From NCBI RefSeq assembly GCF_030052815.1, contig NC_079502.1, positions 36,758,050 to 36,822,049 of the forward strand: a DNA stretch of 64,000 bases, in the 5' to 3' direction. This document shows positions 1 to 11,511 of the stretch, in pieces; position 1 is the first letter of the stretch; every line of letters starts with the position of its first letter. Position numbers and translations under genes: made by a program. The notes under the pieces were generated by a model. It had not been told where the DNA came from. It saw nothing but the letters and a program-made list of their open reading frames with translations, and did not search any database. This stretch comes from Hevea brasiliensis. Its lineage: Eukaryota; Streptophyta; Magnoliopsida; Malpighiales; Euphorbiaceae.

Positions 1-1766
1 TGAACAGCTTCTAAAGCCTTTTCTATTAATTAGAAATTCAAGTTCTGCCTTGTAAGATTAGAGATGTAAACAGGACACTAGAAACAATTTCTAGTGTTCT
101 TAATTCAAGAGATTGATGGCTAATCTCTTTGAATTGATGAGAGATGAAGAGAAATTGCTGGAGAGGCTCAAAGTGGCGTGACAATTGAGAGGAGAGGCTG
201 CTGGTTATGTTTTCTTTTCATAACCACACTTAAATAGCTAGGTTAACACATTAAACCCTAGCCACATGTCACCTTTTGATTAGCTCTAGGTTTAAGTGAC
301 CCAATCACATTGTGCCAAGTGTCAAACCTATATTTAATCTTGATTTTAATCATCTTACATGATTAAAAATATTTGGCAAGCTTATGTGTTATGCCATGTG
401 TCACCATCTCATGGTGCCACATGTCACGCTGCAAAATGACCAAAATGCCCCTGTGTCTTAATTTTGAGTTCTTAACCCAAAATAATTATTTTCTTCTTCT
501 AATTAATTTATATCAAATATAAATTAATTAATTAATCTCTATTAATTAATTTCTCATCAATTAAATTCATATTTAAACACTTTAAATATAAATTTAATTT
601 ATACTACACATCCAATAATCTAGATTTGGTTTCAAGTCATGCTAGGGACTTTGCAATTTAATTGCAAACCAAATCTATTTAATTAATCAATTAAACTCTT
701 TAATTAATTAATTAAATCATATTTAAATAGGTGATAACTTGTGTATGTGTGTGACTTACTAGGCTCATCACTAATTGGCAATGAGACATGATATCAACTC
801 TTAATATCATCAGAACTCTTTCTTACCATAAATGATTTCTCTAAATCATTTTATGAACCTCATAGACCATGGTTAACACCTAGCATAGCATGCCATGGCC
901 ACCCAATTAGTAATAAGATTTACCTTAAATGAACCTATAATCATATGTTACCATGCACTAGAATCTCTCTGTACAAAATCCCAACTCAAGCCGAGTCATG
1001 GTTTATGTCAAACTCCATTTGCTATGAATATTATGTTCTCTTTTAATTCCAGTTCTTGACTAAAAGATTTTCTCATCGAAACTCTTTTACGAATAAATCT
1101 ATCTGTCCTGGCCAGGAACTTGAAACATCAAGAACAATTAAATGAACATAGGATTTTATCTCTATTTACTTAGAGGAACAGATTCCATTTTGATCAACAC
1201 CTACCTCCATATATAACTAGCAGGAGCCAACACATGCCCATATACCCATACATAGTACAAGTATGAAAGCAGTATCAAACTCAAACTACCTATATACAAG
1301 ATAACTGTGCTATCTCAGGTCTAAAGATTATATACACTGATATGATTTATGACAAAACATTGACAAGAGTAAACTCCATGTGCTTGTCATAAGTGTCACC
1401 GGTTGACCTACTTATCATTTATAAGTGCCTATCATGTTTGTTATATGGCATGAGACTCACCATTCCATCTTATTTATATCTCATATAAATAACTTGGGAA
1501 CAAACATGAATACAATCTTTCTGGATAAGTCATGTCCTTATTATGAAGTATCCTCGATTGTGAACCTATTTATGATACTTTGTGCTAGAAATATTGTCAC
1601 TCATATTCTTAACAACTTAAGACTAATATTTCTAACAAAATATCAATGGACCTTTTCTATTACACATAAATATATTATGTAAACGGAAAAGTGGAAATGC
1701 CTTTTATTATTAAAAATATGTACAAGATACATACTAAATGATATGCTCTAGGGCATACTACTAACA
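1..1766 (-). mobile_element. Copia-0: LTR truncated by window edge
   Basis: This stretch is nearly identical to the four complete ~2.1-kb LTRs of Copia-1 and Copia-2. It lacks about the first 330 bases of the plus-strand representation and ends at ctaaca (1761-1766), the same terminus as the others. Elements of this family here lie on the minus strand, so this is either the 5' (right-hand) LTR of an element extending left of the window or a solo LTR. It is not a left-hand LTR, because the PPT and pol sequence that follows the left LTRs of Copia-1 and Copia-2 is absent after 1766. It is inserted in a family-A Gypsy LTR. A TATAAATA box candidate lies on the minus strand at 1471-1478. Plus-strand ORFs in it (for example 1425-1682) are antisense and repeated only because the LTR is repeated. 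Confidence 0.9.
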
Positions 1767-4193
1767 AGCTTGTATGAATGTGGTAGTGAGATTGAGATGC
1801 TTAGATTTGGTTAAATGCAATAATTTAGTGAGTTAGGGTTTTGGACACTTAGGGTTTAGGAGACAAAATTTGGAGAAATAGTGAAATGATGTGTTTGATC
1901 TAGTTTGAAGTGAGAAATGGTCATTTGTGACCAGATGAAGTGTGTTGGAAGTGTTTGAATTGAGGTTAAATTCGGATTCAATGTGGTCATGCTGCTGGCA
2001 GCAGGACCAAGGTCTCTTTGAGGGACTAAAAATGAAAATTTACAAGTCCAATTTGTATGAGACCAATTGGGAATGAAAATAGATACTAAATGACACAATT
2101 TTCATTCAGGAATCATGCCCAAAAAGTGACCAAAACCTAGTGAACAAATTGACCAAATCCGGAAATTCTCAGTCTGCCCTGTACAAACTAACCAAAGAAA
2201 CAGTGTTTGTTCATTTGGTCATAACTTGAGCTAGGCAGGTCTAAATGACCTGAAATTTTACCAGTGGATAGATGAAATATAGACCTAAAACTTTCTTGCA
2301 GAACACAAACCCAAATTATGCCATTAACTAAGTCATTTGGCCACCCAAATTTAGTGACCTAAAACTGCCAAAACCAGAATTTGCCCAGAAATCTGGGTTA
2401 AGTCTAATCCGGCAACCATGGTTCAAATGGCTATAATTTGAGCTAAAAAACTCCAATTGGAGTGATTCAGAAATGAGAATAAACTTAAGACAATAGGAAA
2501 CATTTTCTATGAAGAAAGTTTTGCCAAATTCTAACAGAAAAATGACCAATGGAACAGTGCAACTTAAGACACCGAAATTGAAAATTTGCAAATTTACCTA
2601 AAAGACTTAGAATTTGAATAAACAACCAAAACCAACAAATTTAGTGACCAAAATGTGGTATGTGGTTGAAGTTGGAATTCCCATACCTATTAAGCTTTAG
2701 AAAGTCAACAAATTGACTTGAATAGTGTAGTGAATAGTAACTCAAAACACAAAAATTAAAGAACATCAAAATTAGCACATTAGAGCTAGGTATAAGTGAA
2801 TGTAAATTTATTTTTGGACTAATGATGAGTTATGATACTGAAACACTGTGAAACTGTGTGTTTCAGTGAAAAAGAACACTGGAAAATAACCCGAGGAATC
2901 GAGTCAAGGCCAAGAGGTGACTCTTTTAAGGTTTGTGCACAACGTATAATTTTTGTAAATTATCTTCTGCATATTGTTTTGAATAATTTGAAATATTGAA
3001 TTGTGACATTATTATGATGCTTTTGATTTAAATTGTTGAAAGTTATTTGTGTATACTTGAAATGGCAATGTTTAGCAAATTGTTAAGATAAGTTTTGAAA
3101 CCACAGTGTCATGACCATATATTTGAACACCTCACTAGCATGACTAGTGGGGGTAATCAATTTCAAATTTTGATTCCTTCTCTGGCTGAAGTGTTGAGGT
3201 ATGTGCCAGTAGAAGAAGAAATTGAATGGATATCCATATATTTGAGCTAGCTAGCCTTGTGATATGACTTCTCTTTAGCCTCTAGCTATTGAGAATATAT
3301 TTGTTTTGAATGGCATGGTATAACTGTGGGATTTTATGAAATGTGTTTTGATACTTCGAAATGAACTTGTTTGGATTAAAATCTCATAATTCATGTTTTG
3401 TATTTAATTCTCATGTTCAGTCCAATTTTTGAATAAATGTGATTTAAATTCTGCATAAAGATTATTTTAGTATGTTGTGCACCACTGAGTCCTAGTACTC
3501 GTGATGATCATATTATTCTTTGTGATTTAGACACTAGAGGAGCAGCAGACTGAGCTACTGAGGATTGAGGACCTACCTGCTTGAAGTTATCGGGTATAAT
3601 TTATACCCTGACTGTAAATATTTATTTTGAAGTATGTAATGCACGTAAATGTATGGACATATAAAAATTAGTCTTGAGCAACTTGTACAAAGTTTGTAAT
3701 AAAATTTAGTTTGAACTTCTTTTAATGTCAATTTTAGTATGATGTATATATAAATTGTTTATCTTTAATGAAATATGAATGAATGAAATTGATCGACAAT
3801 ATCTTGATGATTACTGAATTTTTGGAAATTGAGAAATGTGGATTGTTAAATTTTGAAATTTGAGAAATTGGTTGAGATTGATTGTGAATTTAAAGAAGTG
3901 GTTGAAATAAATAATTGGAAGTGCTTTTTACAGGAATTTGAAGAACTGTTTTCTCAAAATACAGACGGTACTCTATCGAAATTTTTATAAAATTTGTGAA
4001 AAAATAAAATGGGCCAAAAATTTTAACTAGTTTTTAATTCCTATTAGAAAATGCTCACCGCTTATCAAAAGTAAGAAAATTGTTTTAAAATCCCTTGTAG
4101 GGTACTTAATGAGTTATCGGTAAGTGAAGTTTGGTAGTTCATTAGGTATTCTATGGGATCATGTTATGCCTTACAGAGGGGTAAGGTGTGACA
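1767..4193 (+). mobile_element. Family-A Gypsy LTR, plus orientation, 5' end missing
   Basis: This stretch aligns along its length with the 4-kb solo LTR at 41500-45527 in the same orientation, but is more diverged. Shared landmarks are the 'gacctgaaatttta' blocks (about 2246), the 'aggtttgtgcacaac' stretch (about 2930), the 'gtgcaccactgag' motif (about 3478), and the terminal 300 bases ending in tgtgaca (4187-4193). The 5' part of the LTR is not present, probably because Copia-0 inserted into it and the rest lies left of the window. At 4193/4194 it abuts an oppositely oriented family-A LTR that starts in mid-LTR, so it probably represents a nested insertion (solo LTR or element end) into the A-1 3' LTR. 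No ORF of note is present. Confidence 0.75.
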
Positions 4194-6216
4194 TTTCGGG
4201 TTTCGGTCAAAATTACAAACTTGTAAGTCTATGTCTTATTGCATGCGGGGCAAAATTTCTGGTCATTCTGAGTTGTGTAGACCAAGTTGTGGTCAATTTA
4301 CCAATGCTTGAAAGAATGCATCAAAATGGTCACTTTAGGTCAATTATAGGTCACTTTTGGTTTGGCTAGTTTTTGGACCTGAAATTTACAAGCTATTTGG
4401 CTTGGTTCTGGCCATTTTCTGGGCTTTGGTGTCTTCAAAAGAATTGTAGACATATGTCTCAATATTCATGGTAAAAATTTTAGGTCAATTGGACCTGTTT
4501 TGAGTGAGTTATGGCCAAAACATCAACTGCTGCCCAAATGTCAATTTTCAGGCTTTCAATGCACTAATCAGGATTTGGTCATTTTTCAAGTCACCTTCCA
4601 AGCAGAATTTTGGTCAGCTTCCTTCATGAAATTTGGCTTTTTTTATGCCTAGTTTCACCTCCAATTGGTCTCATACCAATTGGAGCCACACACTTAAGGT
4701 TCTAAGCCAAAACATACGCTGCCTTATTACAATTTGTTCATCTTTTACCAATTACACATCCTATGCTTACCAAGTTCACTTTTCCATGCCAATTCTGGTT
4801 TGTACCATAACATTAAAACATTTAGCAACACATTTTTTGTCATTTTGGCAGCTTGTAACCACTCTCAACATGCACATTATAGTATAGAATTTTCCAAGTC
4901 CAATTATAAACAATTTAAGTCCCATTTACCACAATTCAACCACATGAACATACCTCATTTCCATGTCCAAATTCTAACAATTAAACACACACACATGTTG
5001 CCATCCATGACAACATAATTCAACAATATTTCATGAACTCAAACACTTCAATCTTCTTCATGAGGCTGCCACAAGTTTACACATACCCATCAATTTCCAT
5101 TTTTACTATTTAAGCTTCCAAATCAAACCTTACACATGGTATTCAACTATAATACAATCAAACATTTAAATCATCATTCTAACCACTATTTACATGTAAG
5201 AATAAGCTATTCATATTGAAGTTCCATGGCTGCCAAAATGTACATCTCCATTAATTCATCAAACTTCAAAAATCCTTTCGCAATTCAACTACTCACAACA
5301 CCCATTCAAAGTTTAATGAAACAATAGTTAAAAATACATACTTACCACTTTTGAAACTCTTCAAAACCTCACCAAAACTTGATTTTCTTGCTGTCTATCT
5401 ACTGCCCAAGTTGTGTAGAACAACTTTAGTGAAGGAAAATGTAAGGAAATTGCCTTGGATCATGGGAGAATGGAGCTTGGCCATGGACGGCCATGGAGGA
5501 TTCTTTCAAGGGAAATTTCGGCTGGTTTTTAGCAAGGTTGAGGAAGATAAAGTTTTCTGTCCAAATGAAGATTAATGGTCCACTTAATGGAGTTAGTGGA
5601 GCACTATCATCCATTTTAATGTTTATTTAATCTAAAGTTTTCAAATTCCCACATTTAACTCCTATTTTTTTGCTATTTAAACTATGTACCACCAATTTAA
5701 TTTTTCATGATATTTTTCAAGTGTAACATCATTTATTTTTAATGGAAATTTAGGTCAAAAGAAAACTCGGGGTGTTAAATGGCCATAATGCCCCTATTCG
5801 GGTTGCATTCCTGATGTTTCGGTAATACCGAGTTTTGTCATTTTCTGGATTTCTCGTTTTTCTTTGTACTAATTAATTAATTTTTCTTTGATATTTCTAA
5901 TGATATTTATATTTCAATAGGTCTTTAATTATGTCTCGAAAATATTTTTCAGGGTCCCCTGTGGTCTAGGGCTAGTCAACGGTCCACGCCGCAACTTTCC
6001 GGTGCGGCCACCCATCGCTACAGTTCTCGGCTCATTTAACTTGGTTACATTTCATTGCTATTATTTTTCCTTTTTTTTCTTGTATTTTCTTTTCTTGTAT
6101 TTTGTTATTTTATGTCTCATCATCCATATCTAAGTGTAGTTCTAGGCATCCTAGCTGTCCGGACAGACACTGTCACCGGAACAGTAGAACGTACTACCGA
6201 ACATAGGGATGTTACA
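4194..6216 (-). repeat. A-1 3' LTR, distal portion
   Basis: Matches the A-1 5' LTR from about 12154 onward (shared 'gggtttcggtcaaaa', then 'aattttcaggcttt' and later blocks) and ends at gatgttaca (6208-6216). The minus-strand LTR therefore starts TGTAACATCCC. The left part of this LTR is missing at the junction with the plus-strand LTR. It provides paralogous empty sites for both Copia insertions: 5065-5069 is gctgc uninterrupted (Copia-1 target), and about 5692-5696 corresponds to the Copia-2 target caaat, with one base different. A perfect 12-bp palindrome lies at 6155-6166. Short plus-strand ORFs such as 5351-5575 recur only with the LTR. Confidence 0.85.
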
Positions 6217-6230
6217 ATTCTCCCTCCTTT
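6217..6230 (-). other. Polypurine tract of Gypsy A-1
   Basis: Immediately inside the LTR edge the minus strand reads AAAGGAGGGAGAAT followed by the LTR start TGTAACATC. A purine run directly before TG is the plus-strand primer site of LTR retrotransposons and fixes both the orientation and the LTR boundary. Confidence 0.85.
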
Positions 6231-6263
6231 AAAATAAATTTCGTCTCGAAATTTTACCTGGCA

Positions 6264-7327
6264 TTAGTCTCTAAACAGCTGTGGGTGCTGTCTCCACATA
6301 TCCTCTTCACGTTCCCAAGTAGCTTCCTGGCTTGAATGATGGTTCCACAGTACTTTAACTAGTGTATCTGTTTATTCCTCAGCTGTGTCACCTCGTATGC
6401 TAGAATTTCTATGGGTTCTTCCTCATATGAGAGGTTTGGTTTTACCTTAATCTATTTAACTGATAGTACATGAAATGGGTTAGATCTGTACCTCCTTAAC
6501 ATGGACACATGGAAGACACTGTGTATCCTTTCTAGCTCTGGAGGTAATGCCAACCGATATGCCAAAGGACCCACTCTTTCCAGAACCTCATATGGTCTGA
6601 TAAAGCGAGGACTCAGTTTCCCTTTTTTGCCAAATCTCATAATCCTCTTCCAAGGAAAAACTTTGAGGAACACCTTATCACCCACTGCATATTCAATATC
6701 TCTTCTTTTCAGATCAACATAGGACTTCTGACGGTTTGATGCAGCCTTGAGTTGATCTCTGATCAATATGATCTTTTCCTCTGTCTGCTGAATAATTTCT
6801 GGCCCAATCATCTTCATTTCACCTACTTCATCCCAACATAGGGGAGTTCTGCACTTTCTGCCATACAAAGCTTCATATGGAGGCATCCCAATGCTTGATT
6901 GGTAGCTGTTGTTATAAGAAAACTCAATTAAAGGCAAGTGTGTATCCCAATTAGCTTCAAACTCAATCACACAAGCTCGTAGCATATCCACCAATATCTG
7001 AATTACTCTCTCAGACTGGCCATCTGTCTGTGGGTGGAATGCTATGCTGAAGTTCAATCTAGTTCCTAGGGCTCTCTGAAGACTACCCTAGAATCTAGAA
7101 GTGAACCTAGGATCTCTATCAGATACAATCGATATTGGCACTCTATACAGTCATATAATCTCATTTATGTACAATATGGCCAATCTCTCCAAACTATAGT
7201 CCATCTGAACTGGTAAAAAGTGAGCAGACTTGGTCAGTCTGTCAACTATAACCCATACTGCATCATGACTATTCTGTGTCCTCGGAATTCCCGTAACAAA
7301 ATCCATAGTTATCCATTTCCATTTCCA
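6264..7327 (-). pseudogene. A-1 pol: integrase core to chromodomain (broken)
   Basis: Integrase inserts the cDNA copy into the genome. Minus-strand translation shows the DDE core: Asp in 'WITMDFVTGIP', the second Asp in 'IVSDRDPRFTS' and Glu in 'DGQSERVIQILVDML'. It is followed by 'YEALYGRKCRTPLCW' and the C-terminal 'IHSVFHVSMLRRY'. The longest open piece is 6452-7057 (201 codons). Upstream, the same frame continues to 7327 with three stops: one just after 'LPVP', one where Arg is expected (CGA to TGA) and one where Trp is expected (TGG to TAG). Downstream, beyond a frameshift, 'LWNHHSSQEATWE' and 'EEDMWRQHPQLFRD' resemble the chromodomain tail of Tekay/Del chromoviruses and end at a TAA (6264-6266). 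Not functional as read. Confidence 0.85.
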
Positions 7328-8491
7328 CTATGGTACTGGTAATGGATATAACAAACCAGCTGGAACTTGATGTTCTGCCTTTACTTGCTGACAAGTTAAG
7401 CATTTGGAAACAAAATCAGCTATATCGCTCTTTATACCCATCCACCAGTAATGCTCTTTCAACCCTCTGTACATTTTAGTTCCACCAGGGTGCATAGCAA
7501 AAGGAGACTCATGTGCTTCCTTCATAATAATCTGTCTTAATTCCACATCACTAGGAATGCACATTCTACCCTGATGTAGCAATAAACCATCATTTCTCAT
7601 AGAAAATTCAGGTTTCTTGCCCTGTTGAACTTCTTTCACTAGCTTCTGATATTTATCATCACTCTGAGCAGCCATTCTGATCTGATCAATCAACACTGGC
7701 TGTACATGCCATGCAACTACTGTCTGTCCCTCATCATCAATCTCCAAACTGGCATGCTGTGCTTTCAACTCATGTACCATGGACAAAGGAGAAACTCTGA
7801 GACTTGCCATAGTCTTGCGAATTAAGGCGTCAGCCACTACATTTGCTTTCCCTGGCTGATAATCTATTAAGCAATCATAGCCTTTAATCAGTTCTAACCA
7901 TCTCCTCTGCCTCAAATTCAATTCCTTCTGGGTGCCCAAATACTTCAAGATCTTGTGATCTGTGTAAATGTAGCATTTCTCCCCATAAAAATAGTGTTTC
8001 CAGATCTTTAGAGCAAAAAAAATAGCTGCTAGCTCCAAATCATGTGTTGGGTAGTTTCTCTCATGCGGTTTCAGCTGGAGTGATGCATAAGCAATGACAT
8101 TCCGATCTTGCATCAGTACACAACCTAACCCATTGTGAGAAGCATCACTATAAATTGTGTATTCTTTAGCTGGGGTAGGTAAATTAAGGACTGGAGCTTC
8201 AGTCAAACACCCGTTCAACTCATCAAAACTCTGCTGGCATTTATCAGTCCACTGAAATTTTACATTTTTCCGAAGTAGCTTAGTCAGTGGAGAAGCTAAC
8301 ATAGAAAACCCTTTCACAAACTGGCGATAATATCCAGCTAAACCCAGAAAACTGTGAATTTTTGTGATATTCTTGGGCGGCTTCCAATTAAGGATAGCTT
8401 CTATCTTGCTGGAATCTACCTTGATCCCTTCAGCTAACACAACATGTCCCAAGAAGGATATTTCTTTCAGCCCAAATTCACATTTTGACAA
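7328..8491 (-). pseudogene. A-1 pol: RT end, RNase H, integrase zinc domain
   Basis: A 387-codon open stretch. It begins with the conserved RT tail '[17 protein letters not shown]' and '[18 protein letters not shown]', runs through the RNase H domain (about residues 110-230: '[18 protein letters not shown]', '[18 protein letters not shown]', '[10 protein letters not shown]', 'ADAL'), and ends in the HHCC zinc domain of integrase ('[17 protein letters not shown]', then '[12 protein letters not shown]'). It follows the 8498-10171 reading frame in phase, separated by a single TAA where Tyr is expected in 'KQLYAKL'. It ends at a stop after 'LPVP', beyond which the integrase core continues in frame. 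It is one of the best preserved pol segments in the window. Confidence 0.9.
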
Positions 8492-8497
8492 TTTGGC

Positions 8498-10171
8498 TTA
8501 TAGCTGTTTCTCCCTTAAAGTCTGCAGTACAATCCGCAGATGTCTATCATGCTCCTCTACATTCCTCGAATATATCATAATATCATCAATAAACACCACC
8601 ATAAATTGGTCGAGATATGGTCTGAAGATAGTGTTCATCAGATCCATAAAAGCAGTTGGAGCACTAGTTAACTCGAATGGCATTACTAGAAACTCATAGT
8701 GGCCATATCGAGTTCTGAAAGTAGTTTTTGGAATACTCTGCTCTTGCACTTTCAACTGATAAAAACCAAATCGCAAATCAATTTTGGAGAATACAGCTGC
8801 ACCCTTCAACTGATCAAACAGATCATCAATGCGAGGCAATGGATATCTGTTTTTTATTGTCACCTTATTCAACTGCCGGTAGTCAATACATAAGCGAAGA
8901 GTGCCATCTTTCTTCTTAACAAACAACACTGGCACTCCCCAAGGTGGCACACTAGGGTGGATGAAGCCCTTTTCAAGTAGTTCTTGCAATTGTACCTTCA
9001 ACTCCTTCAACTCTGCTGGTGCCATTCTATATGTTGTTATGGAGATTGGATCCACACCAGGCATAACATTAATTTCAAATTTTACCTCTCTTTCTGGAGG
9101 TAATCCTGGCAATTCATCAGGAAACACATATGGAAAGTCATATACTTTAGGGATGTCCCTCAATGCTGCACTCCCCACTTGGGTGTCTACCACATGTGCC
9201 AAGTATGGTTCACACCCCTTTCTGATCATTTTTCTGGCTAGTGCAGCCGAAATGATGTTTAATGGCAATGGCTGCCTCTCCCTGTGTATTACCACTTCAT
9301 TATACTGAGGAAGACCAAAAGTGACTGTCTTCAGCCTACAGTCAATCATGGCATGATGCCTGGCTAACCAATCCATGCCCAATATGATATCATAATCTTT
9401 GAAGGGCATTTCAATGAGATCAGACAGAAAAGTATGTCCTTGGATCACCAAAGGACAATCCCTATACGTTCTATTAACCCTGACCTCTTGTCCTAATGGA
9501 CTTGTTACTAGCACCTCAAAGTCCATTTTTGTACATGGAACAACAATGCAATCAATGATGCTAGCACTCACATAAGAATGGGTAGAACCTGGATCAAATA
9601 ACACAAACACTTCTTGATTAAAAGTTGAGAAGGTACTAGCCACAACATCAGATGTCTCGGCCTCTTCTCTCTGTCTCATTGCATAGACTCTGACTGGAGC
9701 ACTGCCTTGCTCTGATTGATTCACTGTGCCTTGGCTACCTGCTGGGTTACCTCTACCCCTGCCTCTACCTCTATTGGGTGGTTGTGAACCTCTGGTGACA
9801 GGGCTCTGAACTGACCCTTCAGCAATAATAGGAGGTGGCCCAACTCTACGGGCACTGGTGCAGTCTTTGGTAAAGTGTCCTGTGCCTCCACAGTTATAAC
9901 AGGCTCCTATGGCCTTGTAGCACACCCCACCATGATTTCTTCCACAAGTTTCACATTGGTGGGGAGGGTGGAAACTTTTGGTACTCTGCTGACCAGATAG
10001 AGGAGGTTTCTGTCCTGAATATCTTCCCCTATCAGACTTCTTACCACCTCTGCTGTGTCCCCCATGGTTCTTCCTCTTTCCAGCAGGACCACTGGAACTC
10101 TGTTCTACTGACTTTCCCTTTTTTTTCTGACTTCTCTGATTTCTTTTTCTCAGGGGCATCTTCATATTCAA
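8498..10171 (-). pseudogene. A-1 gag C-terminus, protease and reverse transcriptase
   Basis: A 557-codon open stretch. Basic, Gly-rich nucleocapsid sequence leads to a Cys-rich segment '[12 protein letters not shown]' and a CCHC knuckle '[14 protein letters not shown]' (about residue 91). The aspartic protease follows with '[13 protein letters not shown]' (about residue 190), and then the RT with '[17 protein letters not shown]', '[14 protein letters not shown]'-like palm sequence, '[15 protein letters not shown]' and the catalytic 'FIDDIMIY' near the end. It stops one codon before the expected 'YAKLSKCEF', where the TAA separates it from the next open stretch. This is the Ty3/Gypsy gag-PR-RT order. 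The upstream gag frame is broken (10172-10844), so a full Gag-Pol cannot be made from it. Confidence 0.9.
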
Positions 10172-10844
10172 TTCTTTCTAACTCTAGTGCTTGAGAAACA
10201 AGTTCTGAGAAATTAGTGTGTTTGAACCCGACCACTTGTAATCTGATACTAGGCTTCAAGCCGGTTTCAAACCTTTTACATTTCTCCCTACTGGTAGTAA
10301 GTAGACTTATTGCATAATGGCTTAGGCGGAAAAATTCCCTTTCATATTCAGCCACCTATCTACTCCCCGATTTCAGACTTAGGAACTTTTGCAGCTTCTG
10401 GTCCACATAAGCATCAGGGACATATTTTTATCTGAACTTCCATAGAAAATCATTCCATGTTAGCAATGAAGGTTCTACTAGACTATGGGGAATGGTTTTC
10501 CACCAATCATATGCATCCCTCTGTAGCAGAGATACTGAATATTCAAATTTGAGCTCCTCTGTACAATGTAGCTTCTTGAACACCCTATCCATTCTCTCTA
10601 ACCACTGTTCTACCTCTAGAGGATCTACTATACCCTTGAACTCAGTAGCCCCATATTTCATCAGTTAGTCATACTGCCTAGCAGAAGACTATGGTTGTAC
10701 CACTGGTGTTTGCAGTGGGACTTGAGTAGGCACGTTACCAGCCATTTGTTGGAACATTGCAACCATCTGCTGAGTGAACTGAGCAGGAAACTGCATTACT
10801 GAGGGGGCTGGTGCGGCTGATCCACTGAAATTATGTAGGGTTTG
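10172..10844 (-). pseudogene. A-1 gag N-terminal and capsid part (broken)
   Basis: Gag forms the virus-like particle. Minus-strand fragments match the plant Retrotrans_gag family: 'FKGIVDPLEVEQWLERMD', 'YDWWKTIPHSLVEPSLL', 'AEYEREFFRLSHYA', 'KRFETGLKPSIRLQVV'. Three stops interrupt the segment, one of them CAG to TAG when compared with A-2 (VVQP-stop-SS against VVQPQSS), and there is a frameshift near 10170 into the next segment. The true start is lost: A-2 shows it lies about 95 codons before the 'MAGN' segment, in the region deleted here at about 10838-10850. Confidence 0.85.
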
Positions 10845-11439
10845 AATAAAGTAGTTCTTCAAAAACCTGTAAAAAAAGTGCTTCAAATATATTTCTCAAT
10901 CTCAAACTCCAACATTTAATCAACACAATACGTTTCTCAACATTTGTCAACTCAAATCCACAATAATTTTTCAGTAATTTCAAAACCTGAGATAAAAGAA
11001 ATATATCACAATATTTACAAACCAAAATAATTTACAATTTATTTTACAACTTCAATGTACAATTTTAATTTACAACTGCTCAAAACTAAGAACACTATAT
11101 ACATACAATGAACATGCATTACAATACAAAATGCAAAATATGGTATACTCAATATACCCGATGATCTCTCAGTGTAGTACTAGCAGCCTAGTTTGCTGTC
11201 CTGTCAGTCAGTCTACCTGCGACAACAATGAAAAGCTATCGCTAAGCCAATGTCTCAGTGGTGCACAACATTAACAAAATGCAACTTTAAATCATAAATC
11301 ATAAGTCATATAAATAGTGGATACTTAAAACCATAGTTAAATTCAAAGACAGTGAATGTTAATAAGAATTTAAACTCCATTTCACAATATCACAATGAAT
11401 ATCAATAAATCATACACACAGCTTATTCATGTTCCAAAG

Positions 11440-11511
11440 TTCAATTCGTCCCAAAAGCCGACGGCTAATGAGGAATTCAATTCATCCCAAAAGCCGATGG
11501 CTAGTGAGGAA
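11440..11511. repeat. Two-copy 36-bp minisatellite in A-1 LTR
   Basis: Two direct copies of a 36-bp unit containing 'aattcgtcccaaaagccga' and 'ggctaatgaggaa', with a few mismatches, lie side by side. A degenerate third copy follows at about 11596. The A-2 LTR has a single copy at about 62150. Confidence 0.8.

Noticed and set aside
1425..1682. 85-codon plus-strand ORF repeated at 14795, 22216, 24946 and 32355, almost identical each time
   Set aside because: It lies inside each Copia LTR, antisense to the element. Its conservation is that of the LTR DNA, and it has no start context or recognised domain.
5351..5614. Overlapping ORFs on both strands, repeated at 22843-23106
   Set aside because: They are part of the family-A LTR; both strands are open by chance and no protein motif is visible.
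8364..9308. Plus-strand ORFs over A-1 RT and protease
   Set aside because: Opposite-strand shadows of an unambiguous RT/protease frame.
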